A DNA stretch of 64,000 nt, taken from contig NC_079147.1 in the NCBI RefSeq assembly GCF_945859685.1, positions 133,573,645 through 133,637,644 of the forward strand, read 5' to 3'. The position numbers and the translations under genes were made by a program. Every line of letters starts with the position of its first letter. The first letter of the stretch is position 1. A model generated the notes under the pieces. It saw only the letters and a list, made by a program, of their open reading frames with translations, had not been told where the DNA came from and searched no databases. Source of the stretch: Eupeodes corollae. Lineage: Eukaryota > Arthropoda > Insecta > Diptera > Syrphidae. Positions 21,601-34,839 of the stretch are shown here, piece after piece.

Positions 21601-23994
21601 TAACCCCGTTTAATGCCCGTAAATTATAAAAAAAACGCCCACAATACAAAACCAACGTCAAAAAACAACGTTATTTTACACCTGCTACAATTTAATGAAA
21701 AACCTACAGTTTTTCTTAACAAATGTACTTAAAATTGAAAATAATTGATTTTCGATTCGAATATCTTAAAAACAATGAGAAGGTATTTATTTCAAACTTA
21801 TTTTTACTTAAAGAAATTATTGTTATTGATATTTGATGACTACTATACTAGCGTATAAAAGTTTAGACCAAAAATATTGTTCTTAACTTTCAGTCAATTC
21901 AATTGAAATTAAAAAAATAAAATCTTCCCAAAAATACTTCAGACTTTCAACACATCCGAAAAATATTTCAAACTATATTACTATACCAAAAATACGAACT
22001 GTGTTATAATTTGTGTTGCCCATCTCCTCTCTATAAAGGATGCTATAAGGATGTTTCCATAGGTAAAGGAAATTTATGCTTAACTCTCTTGAGGCTTTAA
22101 ATATTTGCATCCCATCCATTTGTGGACATTTTTCTGAATCATTCAAAAGAGTGCAAATAAACGTTTACATATGCTCAAATACCAAGTAAAACGGACAGTG
22201 AATTGTATAAGTAAAATGGGAGGAGAGATTATCTTAATGGATTTTTTTATTTTATAACACCTTATGTCGAACGAAACGAATAAGTTAGAAAAAAATTGGG
22301 AAGATTCTAAGTGAAAATTGTTTACTTGGGATATGAATGAATTTTCATTTAAAATCTTTTTATACCCAAAGAGTCACGACCAAATTTGACATATGCACAT
22401 TCTCTTATAAGGTTGAAGGGGCTTAGATTTAATCTGAATTATTTAACTAAAACATGGGTTTAAAAAAAAACTGAGAAAGATTTCCTAATTTCAGTAATAA
22501 ATAAAATAAAAAGGCTTTAAACGCAAAAATAAAAGAAACTTAAAGTCTTAATTAAAATCTTAATACATTACACAATAATCTTCGGGCCTTAGTTTTAAGA
22601 GGTAGTTATAGGTTATTTATTTTATATAAGTGTCTAAACATGGACGTAACGGTTTATCCTTATCATAATTTTATCGTCATCTGGGAACCACATATAACTG
22701 CATGAGAACAAACTATATCAATCATTTTGATATAGGTATAGGTACATTATGTGAATACTGGTAAGGCACATACCTTCCAAAAAATATCGAAAACATAACC
22801 CGAAAGATAAACTTCATAATTAATGAAGAAGATACTCTCGCTTCTCTAACCTTGTTTACTCTGCGAATCATATGCTACCTCAATATCCTCAATGTTCCTG
22901 CTTAGCCTATTCCTTATTTATGTGGACCTATAAGTTCCTAAGAGAAAGCACATAAAATTTCCTATTTAATGACATAAAAACAGCATAAACAACTGCTTCA
23001 TATATGATAACATCCTAGAAAAGGACATACAGCAATAACAATAGCTATTCCTTGGTAGGCCAGGCAGACACTCCCACCACTATGGTCAGATTGCCATGAA
23101 AAGCATTTCTGTCCCAAGCGATCAATACGTTATTACGATCTGCTTTATGGTCCGAAAATATCAGCATAAAGGCATCAAGTTAAACTGCATATACCTGGAA
23201 TTGGTTAAAGTTAAACTTTAACAGAACTCTTACTCGCTTTCTCTGCAAAATTCCCAAGCAGAACAAAGAAGGAAAATGCAACGATATGGACACGGACATT
23301 AAAAACTTGTACAATGTTTAGCTGCAGCAAAAATGGGATGCTAAATTATGGTAAACTTTTCTATCTAGAAAATAATGGAATCGATTATGCGGTAAAAAAA
23401 TAAAAAACAAAAAATAAAGGCCAAATTTTCAAGTTTTCAAGTCACTGATTTCTTCGTCCACGACCCAAGACGTGTGCAGAGAATTTTAAACAGAATTTTA
23501 TCTCTTATACCTTCCAACAAACATAAATGCTTATGAAGTTTTAATGCACAAACTTTTAAGATATGATGCCTATGATAAGAAATAAAAGATGAAGCCAAAG
23601 TCTTTGGAATTTTTGGTTTTTTGATGTAAAGTGTGAACTAGTCATATTAATTACTTGTAGTATAAGAAGATTTGACGTGGGTTTGACTTTATAATACATT
23701 TAAAAAATAAATTATTTTGTAAAATAAAAATAGAATAATTGTAAACTAAATATTACGTGCAGTTGATTTACAATGAATTCAAAAAAAGTTTAATTTTGTT
23801 CGTACTTTATTCAAATCTACAATAGTTCTATGGTTTTTGATAGCTTTTCTGAAAAGTTCGATTCGATTTTATATAAAAATTATATTATACATGTACTAAA
23901 ACTATCAATTAATTAAAAAGTTTGTTATAGGTACCTTTAAAAAAAATGTTAAAAAACAAAAATAACCACACAAGCTAAACAACATATTAAAAAT
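21601..23994. other. AT-rich intergenic DNA
   Basis: No gene or repeat family could be assigned. The 23,040-23,330 patch is somewhat GC-richer without a coding signature. Confidence 0.35.
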
Positions 23995-24310
23995 TTAATA
24001 CCAAAAAGAGGGTGGGATGCGAACCACACTGACTTTCAATTTGTCTGGCTTAAAGTTTTGTTAAAAAAGTTGTCAGTTGTGTGTTCTAAAAAAATTTAAA
24101 CTAACCAACAATATTTTGCATTATGATAAAATAGTTTGATATCAAAATCTTTTTTTGTTTATGAGAATTTTATTCGAAAACCAATTTTTACAAATTTGTC
24201 GTAAAATATTCGAAGTGATAAATATTATTTTTCAGTTTTTTGGTATATAAAAACCAAAAATATACTTGTTTGTTATCACGTTACAATAAATAATATAAAA
24301 CGCAATTTAA
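23995..24310 (+). repeat. Family T copy, short form (head plus end of array)
   Basis: It begins GGTGGGATGCGAACCACACT and contains TGTCTGGCTTAAAGTTTTG. It has one array-like unit (CCAACAATATTTTGCATTAT, then CGAAAACCAATTTTTAC) and ends near TTGTTATCACGTTACAAT, a word shared with the copy at 58,770. Confidence 0.6.
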
Positions 24311-24342
24311 ATCGCTTAAATATTTTATTCATTTATTCATTA

Positions 24343-24405
24343 TGCGAGATTTTGTATTTGCAAGATTTTGATATACGAGATTTCGCAATGCAAGATTTTT
24401 AAAAC
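24343..24405. repeat. Short degenerate tandem repeat (~16 bp unit, four units)
   Basis: Successive units read GCGAGATTTTG, GCAAGATTTTG, ACGAGATTTCG and GCAAGATTTTT with AT spacers. Confidence 0.5.
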
Positions 24406-24410
24406 TAGAT

Positions 24411-26444
24411 TTTAAAATGTGTTCAATCGTATACAACATAGAAGTGATTATCATTATCCAATGCTCAAAAGCTTAACATTCTCCCAAAGTCAAAACCAGC
24501 TTTGATTTCTAAGTATTTGAATCACAAACCATATCTTGTGGGGTCGGAGTGATCACATATTTCATTTGAAGTATTAAAACAATACCAGTGTACTACTGAC
24601 AAAGGTTAAAGTAGAATCTTACTGCGGATCTGTTTTTGACATTTATACGAGTCTCGAATGGGCCTTATGTGATTTCGTTCTCAAATGTTGGTACGATTGA
24701 TACTGTATTTGTATCTCGGTGGCAGTGTTCGTTGAGTAGCTTTGCATTTGGAATCATGTGTCTTCCATTGAGGAACAAATTAAATTGTTACTGTTGATAT
24801 TATTTAGTTTTCTAAATGAAAACTAACTAACTAGGCTTATTTTGCAAGACAAAACAATAGAAAACATACATAAGTTTTGCTATGTGTCTAACAAAGTTTT
24901 ATCTCAGTTTAGATTAAATAAATCTTTTTGGTGTTTTCATCGAACAAAAGGATTTAAAAATGATTAAGTTTGACAGCACTTTCTAAAATGCAAATGGTGT
25001 TTCGATGTTTCTTATGAAGTGCAAGTGAAATAGTATGGTTCGTGTTAAACAATGAAGAACTGAATATAGTTCAGCACCATATACGAATATGCTACCTACT
25101 CCATGTGCAATTTTAAACAAAACTATATTTCATCTGTAAAACCAACTCCTCCACACAGGTTTTTCTTCATAAATTTTGACTCGATTCCGGTCGGGCAATC
25201 AAGCTCATTTCAAATCGATTCAGGTATATAAAGAATTGAGGCTCGTTTCAAGCTCGCTTCAACACCACATTTTAGTGTAGTAGTCTGCGAACAAACCCAT
25301 TTCTTGAAGTTTTTATTTTATGTCAAATTATATGGTTTCGACCATATGATGTGTCTATGGTTTCGACTATCACCTTACGCAGACGTGTTTCCTTGATTTT
25401 GAAAGTCTACTATTAAAAATCATCTTACCCGATTTCACCACTAGTCTGAATTTCGCTATTTTTTAAAACTTAAATAATTCTGGCAAGTATTCAATTGTAT
25501 CAATTTTTAAATATAAAAAAATGGACTACTGCGGATCGTTTTTTTTTGGCAATTTCTCACTGAAATATATATGGAATGCCAGAAAAACACGGCTAATGAC
25601 ATAATATAGAGTTTTTGGGCAGAATTGAAAAAAGAGATCTTTTACTGAAGAATTTGCTGCTCTCGCACACCGATGCAAGATCTCATGCATATCATTGTTT
25701 TATCTATTTTCATGAACAATGTTCTAGGGAAATACCCAGTTGAATTTTTAAACTCAAACAATTTAACTGAAATACCCGTAGTTCTAAAAATTCTCATCCG
25801 TATTTCCTACTCATAACAATGTACAGCCATCCTATCCTATTCTTTTCCCTTTGGGTCATTATAAGGGTATTCGTGACCCCTACAGTGTGTGAACGAAAAA
25901 AAAAGAAGGGGAAAAATTAGTGTTTTCATTTGTGTGTGATTATCGATATAATTGTCTATGGTCTCAGATGAAATTGTAACACGAATTGGAGCTTTTCTTG
26001 AATTTTCAATTTTGAGAAATTCCATTGAGATGTATGTATGGTTGTATAGTTTATTGAAAAAATAATTGTTTCTTTAAATGTGTAGATGTTTTAAAATAAG
26101 TAATAAATGGGGAGGCCAGCATTTTGTATTTTTGAAAGCAAAATTTTAGATATTTAAAAATATATGTACATTTAAGAAGTTTAATTTTTGTATGGCAGAG
26201 TTTCGAAAAATAGGGTGGTCGATTTTTTTGTATTTATTGAATATCTCTATGATCAAAATCTCTAACAAAATTTTCAGAAAAAAATAGAACAATCTTTAAC
26301 AACTTAAAAAATTTTTACTTTCGAAAATCATGTTTCGGGTCTGAAACCCCATATTTTTTGGTATTTTTTAATAAAACATTAAAAACAATATGAAAGACAG
26401 GAGATAAGAAAATATTAAGTGCAGAAAACATTTGCAAAATACCC
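24411..26444. other. AT-rich intergenic DNA
   Basis: No gene is recognised. A TATATAAAG box occurs near 25,226, followed by a GC-richer stretch, but no coding exon follows that I can identify. Confidence 0.3.
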
Positions 26445-26850
26445 AGATGACTGTTTTGAAAAAAAAAAGATTGGGATGCGACCCACACTGATAACTTTCC
26501 ATTGGTGACCCTCTGTCAATTTTTCGAAAAGTATTACAAAATATCAATAGTAACATTGTTTGTAAGAAACAAAAAAGTTTAAAGTTTCTCTTTGTTCACC
26601 TAATACATACTAAAGTCGAAAACGATTTCTTATCATTTCTATTTATATTTTTGTAGGTTTTCGTATTTTGTTAAAAAAGCTGTCAGTTGAATTTTACTAA
26701 AAGATTAGCTAAAAATTACCAACAATATTTTGTTTAAGATGAAATTAAAGCCAATATCAAACAAAAAAAGTTTTTTGTAATGAATTGATTCCCAAATTTT
26801 ATTTTGCAGCTGAGAAATCGAGTGAAATCTTTTATGCCTATTGATTTTGA
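26445..26850 (+). repeat. Family T copy, head and partial array
   Basis: The head word GGGATGCGACCCACACTGAT is at 26,473. At 26,670-26,850 there is array-like sequence (AAGCTGTCAGTTGAATTTT, ACCAACAATATTTTG, AAAGCCAATATC). Confidence 0.6.
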
Positions 26851-29800
26851 CATCTTAAATCTATTATCTATCAGCAACGATTTTAAGCTCTTAAATATTT
26901 TCACTAAAACAAATAAATATTAAATATATATAAATGAAACTTAAACTGGTGAATTCCATGCCCTCCTGTTGAAGTAAAGTTTTTTTTTTTAAAGTTTTAT
27001 AGCTTTATTCATATAGGTCACCCATCATACGCCTGGAATAATTTTAGAGTAAAAGATCGGTGTTAGTCATGTATATTGTATATGTGTGTACAATATTCAT
27101 ATAGATTGCTTTTTTCATCAACAGCGAAGAAAATTTATATGCTTCCATCAGCAGTCAGCACACACATCGGATCAGCTTGAACAAAATCTATATTATATTT
27201 TCATAAGCTTGTGGATTTAATTAAAATTAAAGGTAATTTAATAACCTTTATTTTTTAAAATAGATAGTACTTTAAAATAGCTAAGATACTTTATATAATA
27301 TACTTTAATTTGTTTTCCATCTCACACTTCCTGCTTATTGGTACTCATGCATTTTGTATTTTAAAGTTATAACAGCATTTTTAAGTTGTTTTCGCACCTG
27401 TACTGTAATTATCACATCCTTGGAAGATTCTGACTGTTTTCATGTTATGTATGTGTAGGTGCTTGTAGTCGTAGATACCTTCCCTAACTTTTGTTGGGAG
27501 TATCCCAGGATTGAAGTTTATGCTCGAACTCATGGACGAACGAGTAAACTTTCACACATTGTAGATAGACGCTGTACATCCTTTTTCGTCGTCTTCTTGA
27601 TGACTTGAGTTAATGAAATGCCGAGATAGCATGGCAGATGGAACAAGAAGGCCAACAGCAGGTTCAGGTTGCCCCTTGAGTAAAGTGATGATAGAATGTG
27701 AAGGAAAAAGGACTTCTCAATTTGTAATGCGAAGAGCTAAGCTCAGTCGGGGGAAGGGGCAAGGGAGGGGCAAAACGTCCTTTCGCACCGAGAGACTCTT
27801 GGTAATAAATGTTGGAACAAAGTTGCATATCGCAGAGTGTGTTTGTGTGTGTGTGTTACTGTGTGCAAAGGTTATATTCATGGCAAATCATAAATCTTTC
27901 AAACTTTATTACTCCTACGAAGTTTTAGTGTTAACGTTTTGCTATAATATGTTTATATTGAGTGTTGTCTGTTGGCTGGGAAAAGGGTAAGTAATATAGG
28001 AAAAGAGACAAGTGTTTTGTTTATTTGTTATGTTCAGTTGTTGTTGTAATTGAGTGTTCCAGGAAAGAAAGGATTGGAAGTTGGTAGTGCTCCGACGCTC
28101 CGAGTCGAGAGGAACTTTCATGCGAATATGTTCATTTGTATAACTTATGAATGATCTGCTTCGCATGTTCTATGTGATTGATTATTTACAGGGACATGAA
28201 CCGAGGGGAGCAACTTGTTGTCAAGTTTTTGATTCTGTTTGGCATGGAATGAACCACGATTAATGAAACGTACAATATAATTATTTTATGCATGATAGTA
28301 TATTACTCATGACTTTATTATGTTTTATTTGTTGCATGTTGCTTTAATTATTATGAATTTTGTACCTATAATTTTAAACTTCTATTTCAAGTTTATGAAA
28401 CAGTTAAACAAAGTTCCATACTGTGTTGAAAACTATATCACACTTAACTCTTTATAGGTTGGTTTTATTTTATAATGTATATGCAGTTCACAAGAATCAA
28501 AAGAATTATGACTAAACCTAAACTACTATGCACATATTTAATTAAAAACATTGTTTTTTGTTTGTTTTCATAATTCACACTTATTAACATGTAAAATTTT
28601 ATTATTTGGTAAAGACAAAAGTACCTAAACATACAAAATGTACTAGTTAGGTCGATAGAATAGGCATTTTTGATTATTTATGTTTGGATGGCTTTGAATT
28701 GGATTTAAATTTAAACAAAATACAATGTCCTTATTTTTTCTGATTTCCATCGCAATAAAGTATAATGTGTCAATTTAGTTGGAACTTTAACATGTGTTTT
28801 GATGAATGTTATTTTTTTAGAAAGATTATGCAAGTTAAAATAAAAAATCTGTGGCCAATTTGAAAAACGATACGCATATGTACATATCTAGGTACGTCGA
28901 TTTGGTCGAACTCCAAATTATTAGTTATCTAAAATTATTTTTCGGGTTTTGGGAAATACTGTTTGTCACAAAGCTGTTTATATTTCGTTAAAAATTTACA
29001 AAAATTCAATATGCAATACAATTGATACGTTTGAAAATTAATCCAGTTTGGCAAATACATTGAATTAAATAACTATTTTATATTCTTAAATTGGTCAATA
29101 ATTCTTTTTGGAACACAAAATGAACCAACACGTTGTACAAAACCTAAATTTAAATGACCGTCTTAAAATTAAAGCTTTAATAAAAAAGCGTGAGGCAACG
29201 CTACAGTCAGTAAAAGCGTAAATATGATTTTCTTTTTCTATATTTACATAATAAAGTGTCATAAACATTCAACCTTTTTGGGCTTATATCAGTTCAAATT
29301 AACAGAACTCAAAAGTTTTAACTAATATGGAATACAATATCATAAAATCTTTTAATTGGATTATGCATGCGATCCTTTTGCATCTATTTTTGAGACTGTT
29401 TACAGTGATCAATGATCATTATACTGTCGTTATTCCTGATACTAATTATGACTAAATTTAATTTTCAAACACAAATGTGGGCCACTTTTGTTTGTCAGTT
29501 GACGACATTATAAAAGGTATTCTGGAGCTTAATACAAGTTTAAATATTGGTGCAGATGGAATTTCCTTTTTTCATTTAAATTTTCCATAAAATGAGTGGA
29601 CACAGTTCTAATTATGGTGGATTGACTCATTCGGGTCTTCTTCGAAACTTTGCTCCAATGCAGCAATAGCGTGAATTGCGCATCGTCAACTAAAGTAAAC
29701 ATCGTTTTAAACCAATTCATGGCTTCTCGATTTACGATTTTGTTGGGTGATTATGTCGAACGAATATTGGAGGGAGCGCGTGATGCGTTCCGCGTGCCGA

Positions 29801-29852
29801 ATCATTATTTTGGTTATAAATTTGCATGATTAGCAAACATCGATCTGAAATA
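26851..29852. other. Intergenic DNA with a GC-richer patch
   Basis: A 125-codon ORF at 27,613-27,990 has low-complexity content over a (TG)n tract (27,840-27,865) and no domain, so I do not call it a gene. The 27,420-28,260 part has homeodomain-type words (CGATTAATGAAACG) and could be regulatory. Confidence 0.3.
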
Positions 29853-30545
29853 AGCAGAAAGTTACTGTAATCGGTCCATTTTGTCGAATTAAAAATGTTG
29901 GCATTTCTCTGCATTTCAATCAATTTAAAAAAAGGTGAACATTAACCCTTTTTTCTCACGAACCAATAACTCTTGCGACTTGAATCGAATTATTGAGTGA
30001 CATAATACCAAATTTATATAATTTTGAAAAAAATGATCGTGAATCAGAACAACTATAAAAAAAAAACACAATTGTCACCTAGAATATTTTACAAATAACA
30101 ATTGATTTCATATTAAAAGTAATTTTATGCAACAAAAAGCAAAGTTTTTGACATCTAGTAAAATTAAAATAAAATCGAATTGATAGTTTTTTACAAAAAA
30201 AAAAAAAAAACATTACTAAAAGTTAGTACAAATTGATTTTCGCCTCAAATGTCTTGTGGCCAATTTAAGATATAGCCTTTAAACTAATTTCATTATATAA
30301 AATATATTGTTTTCAAAATTCAGTAAAAATACGTAGACAGTTGTTTAACAAAAATAAAAACACATACAAAACATTACTAAAAATTGATTTTCGACTCAAA
30401 CATCTTTTTAAAAAATTAAGATATTGAATTGACTTTGAATCTAATTTCATCTTATAAGAAATATTATATGTAGATTTTGAAATCAAACTTTTTTTATTTG
30501 AAATATTGTTGGTAATTTTTTAATAAAACACGAAAACCTAAATAT
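29853..30545 (-). repeat. Family T copy, inverted, tail plus short array
   Basis: It opens with AAGTTACTGTAATCGGTCC, the inverted tail end, then lacks the GAGCTATGGACGACG part. It passes through CACGAACCAATAACTCTTGC to two or three array units (TTGATTTTCGCCTCAAATGT at about 30,234, next unit near 30,380). Confidence 0.65.
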
Positions 30546-31084
30546 ATAAAAAAGAAAATAATACTCACCAATCGACATACTCACCATAGGACAACAAAGA
30601 AATATATTTTAAACGATTTAGTAAAATGTTAAAGCCATGTTTAGCATTTTTCAATGATGACTTATCTAATTTTAAACGGTTTTAACATCTTACAATCAAT
30701 AACTATCAATAAGAGTTACTTACAATTGATTAAGGACAATCTCAAGGAATGGCTGATTTAGCTTTTAGCGTTGGCTGAATTTGCATGACATCTGTACAGT
30801 TATTTTTTTAAGAACACCGAATGGAATGGTCAATTCAACAGTTGGGAACTCTAATCAAAAAGTTCGTTTAATTGCATTCGGTTTTTTTTTCACGAACTGT
30901 CGCCTTTACATGTTTGGATGCTAGTTTTTAATAACACGCAATTCGCGATTTACAAGTTAACAAAACGAAAAGAAAGGTTTAAATTCGTAGACCCCCTTAG
31001 TAAATTGTAAAACATTTAAATAGATTGTTTAATTTTTGTCACTATTGGCTTCAAATTATTTAGCTCCGCCGCAGCCCCTTTTTA

Positions 31085-32985
31085 ATTTAACATAGGAAGT
31101 TATTGTAATGGGTCCGATTTGTCGAATTGAAAATTTTGAAATTTTCTCGGCGTTTCAAAGCCCTTAGAGTCGAAATAAAAGATTTTTAGAAAGATGTCTT
31201 TGCCTGCGTGTGTATGTACGTTCGTACGTCCGTGCGTCGGTCGCGACGTTTTTTTCGTCGTCCATAGCTCAAGAACCAGAAGGAATATCGACTTCAAATA
31301 AATTTTTGTATACAGATAATAAGACAGAAAGATGAAGAAAAGGCTCTCAAAAAACGTGCATGGGTGGTTGTTTTTGCCATAGCATTTTTAAAAAAAGTTG
31401 AACATTTTGGTTAACCCTAAAAATGTCACGAACCAATAACGCTAGAGACTTGAATTTAATTTTTTATTATATATTTTGACGTGATATATAAAAATATATT
31501 TATGGGAAAACTTCCAATTTTCCTTTCTTTTGTATAAATACAAAAAAACTGAAAAAAATATTATTTACCTCTAAAAATTTACGAACAAAAAACGATTTTC
31601 TCTATAAAACAATTTTGTGCAACGAAGAATAAGGTTTTCAACATCTGTTAAAATTTTGAGAAAACTCGAAGTTCTTTTTTATAAAAAGTAAAGAGTAAGT
31701 AAAAATTGATTTTCGAGTTAAATATCTTTTAAACAATTTTAGATTATGGTTTCTAACTAATTTTATCTTATAAGAAACACTGTTTTAATAAAAACCTAAA
31801 AAAATATTAATCAAAGGTAGTAAAAATTTATTTTCGACTCAAACATCCAAACTTTGAGATATTAGCCTTAAACTTTAATCATGTTTTAAAAAATATTGTT
31901 GTAAACATTCAGTAAAATTTTGAGAAAAATCAAATTAACAGTTTTTTACCCAAAAAAAACCTAAGAAAACATTAAATTAGTTGGCGAAACAGTCCATGAA
32001 GAACCAGGGCCTATTGACTTACAACTCTCAACCATTCCTGTGTGAAGGTAATGTTTTCAGAAATGGAAGGGACCTACAGTTTATATGCTGAATCTGAACG
32101 TCTAATTTGAGAAAGCACTTTCTCATAACAAGAATTACTCTTGGAGGATTTGTCAATCCTCGCAAGAAAACATTACTAAAAGTTATTAAAAATTGACTTT
32201 CAACTCAAATATCTTTTCAAAATTTTGAGATATTGGCCTTAAATAATTTTTTTTATTTTAAAAAATATTGTTGTCAACAAACAGTGAAATTTAAAAAAAA
32301 ATCGGATAGACATTTTTTTTTCAAAAAAATGAAAACTAAACAAAAATTAATAAAAGTACAAAATTGATTTTGGACTCAAATATCTTTTCAAGACTTAAAG
32401 ATATTGCCTTTAAACTGATCTTTTGTTATAAGCAATATTGATTTTAATATTCGTTAAAATTTTGAGAAAAATCGAATTGACTATGTTTTTTACAAAAATA
32501 AAACAAAACAATACTAAGACTTAGTAAAGATTTATTTTCGACTCAAATATCTTTTCAAAAATTATTAATAATGGCTTCAAAGTTATTTCTCACACAAAAT
32601 ATTTTTTTTCATAAAAAATTAAAATCTACAAAAAATAGTTCACAAATTTGGAAAAAATTGATGTTCGGTTTTCGATATCTCGTGAACAATAGAATATATT
32701 GACTTCAAATTTATTTCATTAATTCAATTTGTATTTGTTTATAGAAGAAATATTTGTTTTTTAAGAAATGCTACTAAAATTGGTAAAAATTGGTTTTCGC
32801 TTAAGAATTTCGTTAACAAAAAATAATTTCAAAATTAAACTATTTCATTATATGCAAAATATCATTGGTAATTTTTAAAGTTTTAAGAATAATTCAACAG
32901 AGAACTTTTTTAACAAAATGCGTAAACCTACAAACTTTTAAGCAACACAAATCGACAGATAGGATGGGTAGTTGTCAGTAAAATA
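31085..32985 (-). repeat. Family T, most complete copy (about 1.9 kb), inverted
   Basis: On the minus strand this copy has three parts. The head (about 32,985-32,945) is related to CCATCCYRTCTGTCGATTTG. The core is a tandem array whose units share the complement of GACTCAAATATCTTTT. ACTCAAA words start at 31,837, 32,203, 32,374 and 32,541, a period of about 167-179 bp once the SINE insertion is removed. Next come a GTTATTGGTTCGTGAC segment, the GAGCTATGGACGACG tail, and the GGACCCATTACAATAACTTC end at 31,085-31,113. No ORF spans it. No terminal inverted or direct repeats were found. Confidence 0.7.
31963..32175 (-). mobile_element. SINE copy E, 5'-truncated, with 12-bp target-site duplication
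   Basis: Perfect direct repeats AAGAAAACATTA lie at 31,963-31,974 and 32,164-32,175. Between them is a minus-strand SINE lacking the tRNA head, from CTTGCGAGG-type body sequence down to the AACTAATTT end. It interrupts the family T array. Confidence 0.85.
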
Positions 32986-33294
32986 AGTCAGCTGTCAAAA
33001 TGAGCTATTTAAAAAAAATAATAGTCTGATTGAAAACCTCACTATTAAAAAGAACACCCGTTATATTACAACTTAAGGTTTATTCAATCTTTTTTCTCTG
33101 GCTAAAGCTTAACACATTTTATTATTTTTATTATGTGCCTTGCTTCAGCCCCAAAGTATATTTTAAAAATTTTAGTTTTCAAAGACTAGTTCAGTAAGTT
33201 AACAAAAATATCTCTCTCTAAAATCTGATTAACGATTGTTGTACCTAAAGTTTTTTGCTCTCTGTACTCTTATATTTTTCTTGCGTTTAAAATA
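32986..33294. other. AT-rich spacer
   Basis: Nothing identifiable is seen beyond possible family T edge sequence. Confidence 0.3.
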
Positions 33295-33650
33295 ATGGTA
33301 AGGGGATAGGTCACCAGAGGGCGCCCACTATTACTCTCTCACCATGTGTATAATGTTCGATATACGATCTCACACTACTCACTATCTTTCGTATTTGTAA
33401 TTCACTAGCTACCGAATGATGCGGAACATTTTTCTTCACTAATGATACAGGTTGGTCGACTTTCTTTTCTAACTTACGCTTTAGTTCGCGTCGAGATTTC
33501 GATGAATAAACAGATAACGGTTTCTGTTGTATGAAGACAGTGATATTACAATTTTATATTTAGTATTGAATTTTTATTTGTATATTTTATTTCTATGTTC
33601 ATCAAGTGTATTGTTTGTAAATTTCATTAAAGTAATACATTTCAATGTCA
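33295..33650 (+). mobile_element. Candidate solo LTR with CTCF-like motif
   Basis: The segment starts near TGGTAAGGGGATAGG. It carries TCACCAGAGGGCGCCC at 33,311-33,326, a GATGAATAAACAG box at about 33,500-33,515, and a following U5-like T-rich part. The composition resembles dipteran gypsy-type LTRs. No primer-binding site, polypurine tract or target-site duplication was proven and no internal region exists. The motif matches the conserved CTCF core (CCASYAGRKGGC). Confidence 0.3.
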
Positions 33651-34839
33651 GCACTTAGTTTCCTAGATATGGTCAAACTGACCTTCAAGTAAGTAAACAA
33701 TTTACGCTTATGAGTTAATGATGTAGTGCAGAGTTCATTTAAAACTAGTTTCATTATATGAATGCAGGCAATATTATGCCACTTGAATCATCCTAAAGGG
33801 TGTTATTAAAAGTTTGTGTTTTAAACTGTATAGTGTGCTTATTTTTATGGGAAAACATAATCCAGATTTAGCTTAGTATTTATTACAAATATGTATGAAG
33901 AAGTTAAAAAAAAAGTATCTTTTTGCATTCGAAAATTGTTTGTTGGACTGTGCCGCTATGTGTTTTGCTTGGCTAATAAAACTAAAGCATACGTGTTGGT
34001 TTCGTAACTAAAATTTCATGTTTTATTCATTGCAAACACTGTTGAATGCTGAAGAAGTTAAAAAAGTGAGTTTAATTTTAGTGTCAATATGAGGTGAAGT
34101 TTGAATGAGAATGGCAGCGTTCAACCTCAGGCAGGTATATGGATACCTCCTTTGTTAGTTTTTTAGGTGTAAAAGAACATCAGGTCAAAATAGCTGTAAT
34201 GTTAAAAAAGGATTCCAAAGGTGTCCAAAAATGTTGGGTTTATGGTATTTGACAGAACAGTACAATCAACTTGTGTGGTTAACTCTAAAGAAAACAAAAA
34301 TAAGTTTTAAATTATTTTCTTTGGTTAAAATCCGGTGAATATTATAATTATACGTTAAACAAATTTATTTTCCAATAGATTTGGAATGACCAACTAACTA
34401 ATGACAATTTCTTGACGAAGTTCCAAAATAACATACAAACTAGATCAAGTAGTTCTCGTATTATCTTCGAAACTTAATTTTTAAAATAAAAAGAATTCGG
34501 TAATTTCTTTGCATCTAATCATATCTGTATGACTCGGTTAAAAATCATTTTTGAGTTCAGGAATTTTAGATCTCGGTTGAATAGAAATGAGTTCTTATGT
34601 GTTTTTTTGCTATTTTTGTAGCAGCCCGTAGCTCATTCTAACTCAACATTCTGACATTTTACGAACAAAGTTAAAAAGATCTTTCAGTTTTTGTTAGATT
34701 TAGGATTTAGTTTCGATATTCTCAGTATATTCGTAATAAATATTGTGTTTTTTTATTTTATTGTATTTCGTTTAGGTACTATTGTTATTCTTTTTTGATA
34801 GATGTACACATGTACTCACTTGAAAAAATGTCTCTTGCA
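33651..34839. other. AT-rich spacer
   Basis: No gene or repeat family is recognised. Confidence 0.35.

Noticed and set aside
25220..25290. TATATAAAG as a core promoter
   Set aside because: TATA-like words are frequent in this AT-rich DNA and no exon or ORF follows.
27613..27990. 125-codon plus-strand ORF as a gene
   Set aside because: It crosses a (TG)n tract encoding CVCVCVLL, has no domain and no splice or promoter context.
30100..32900. CRISPR-like array from regularly spaced repeats
   Set aside because: Units are long, diverged and contiguous with no unique spacers. The genome is eukaryotic, so this is a tandem array.
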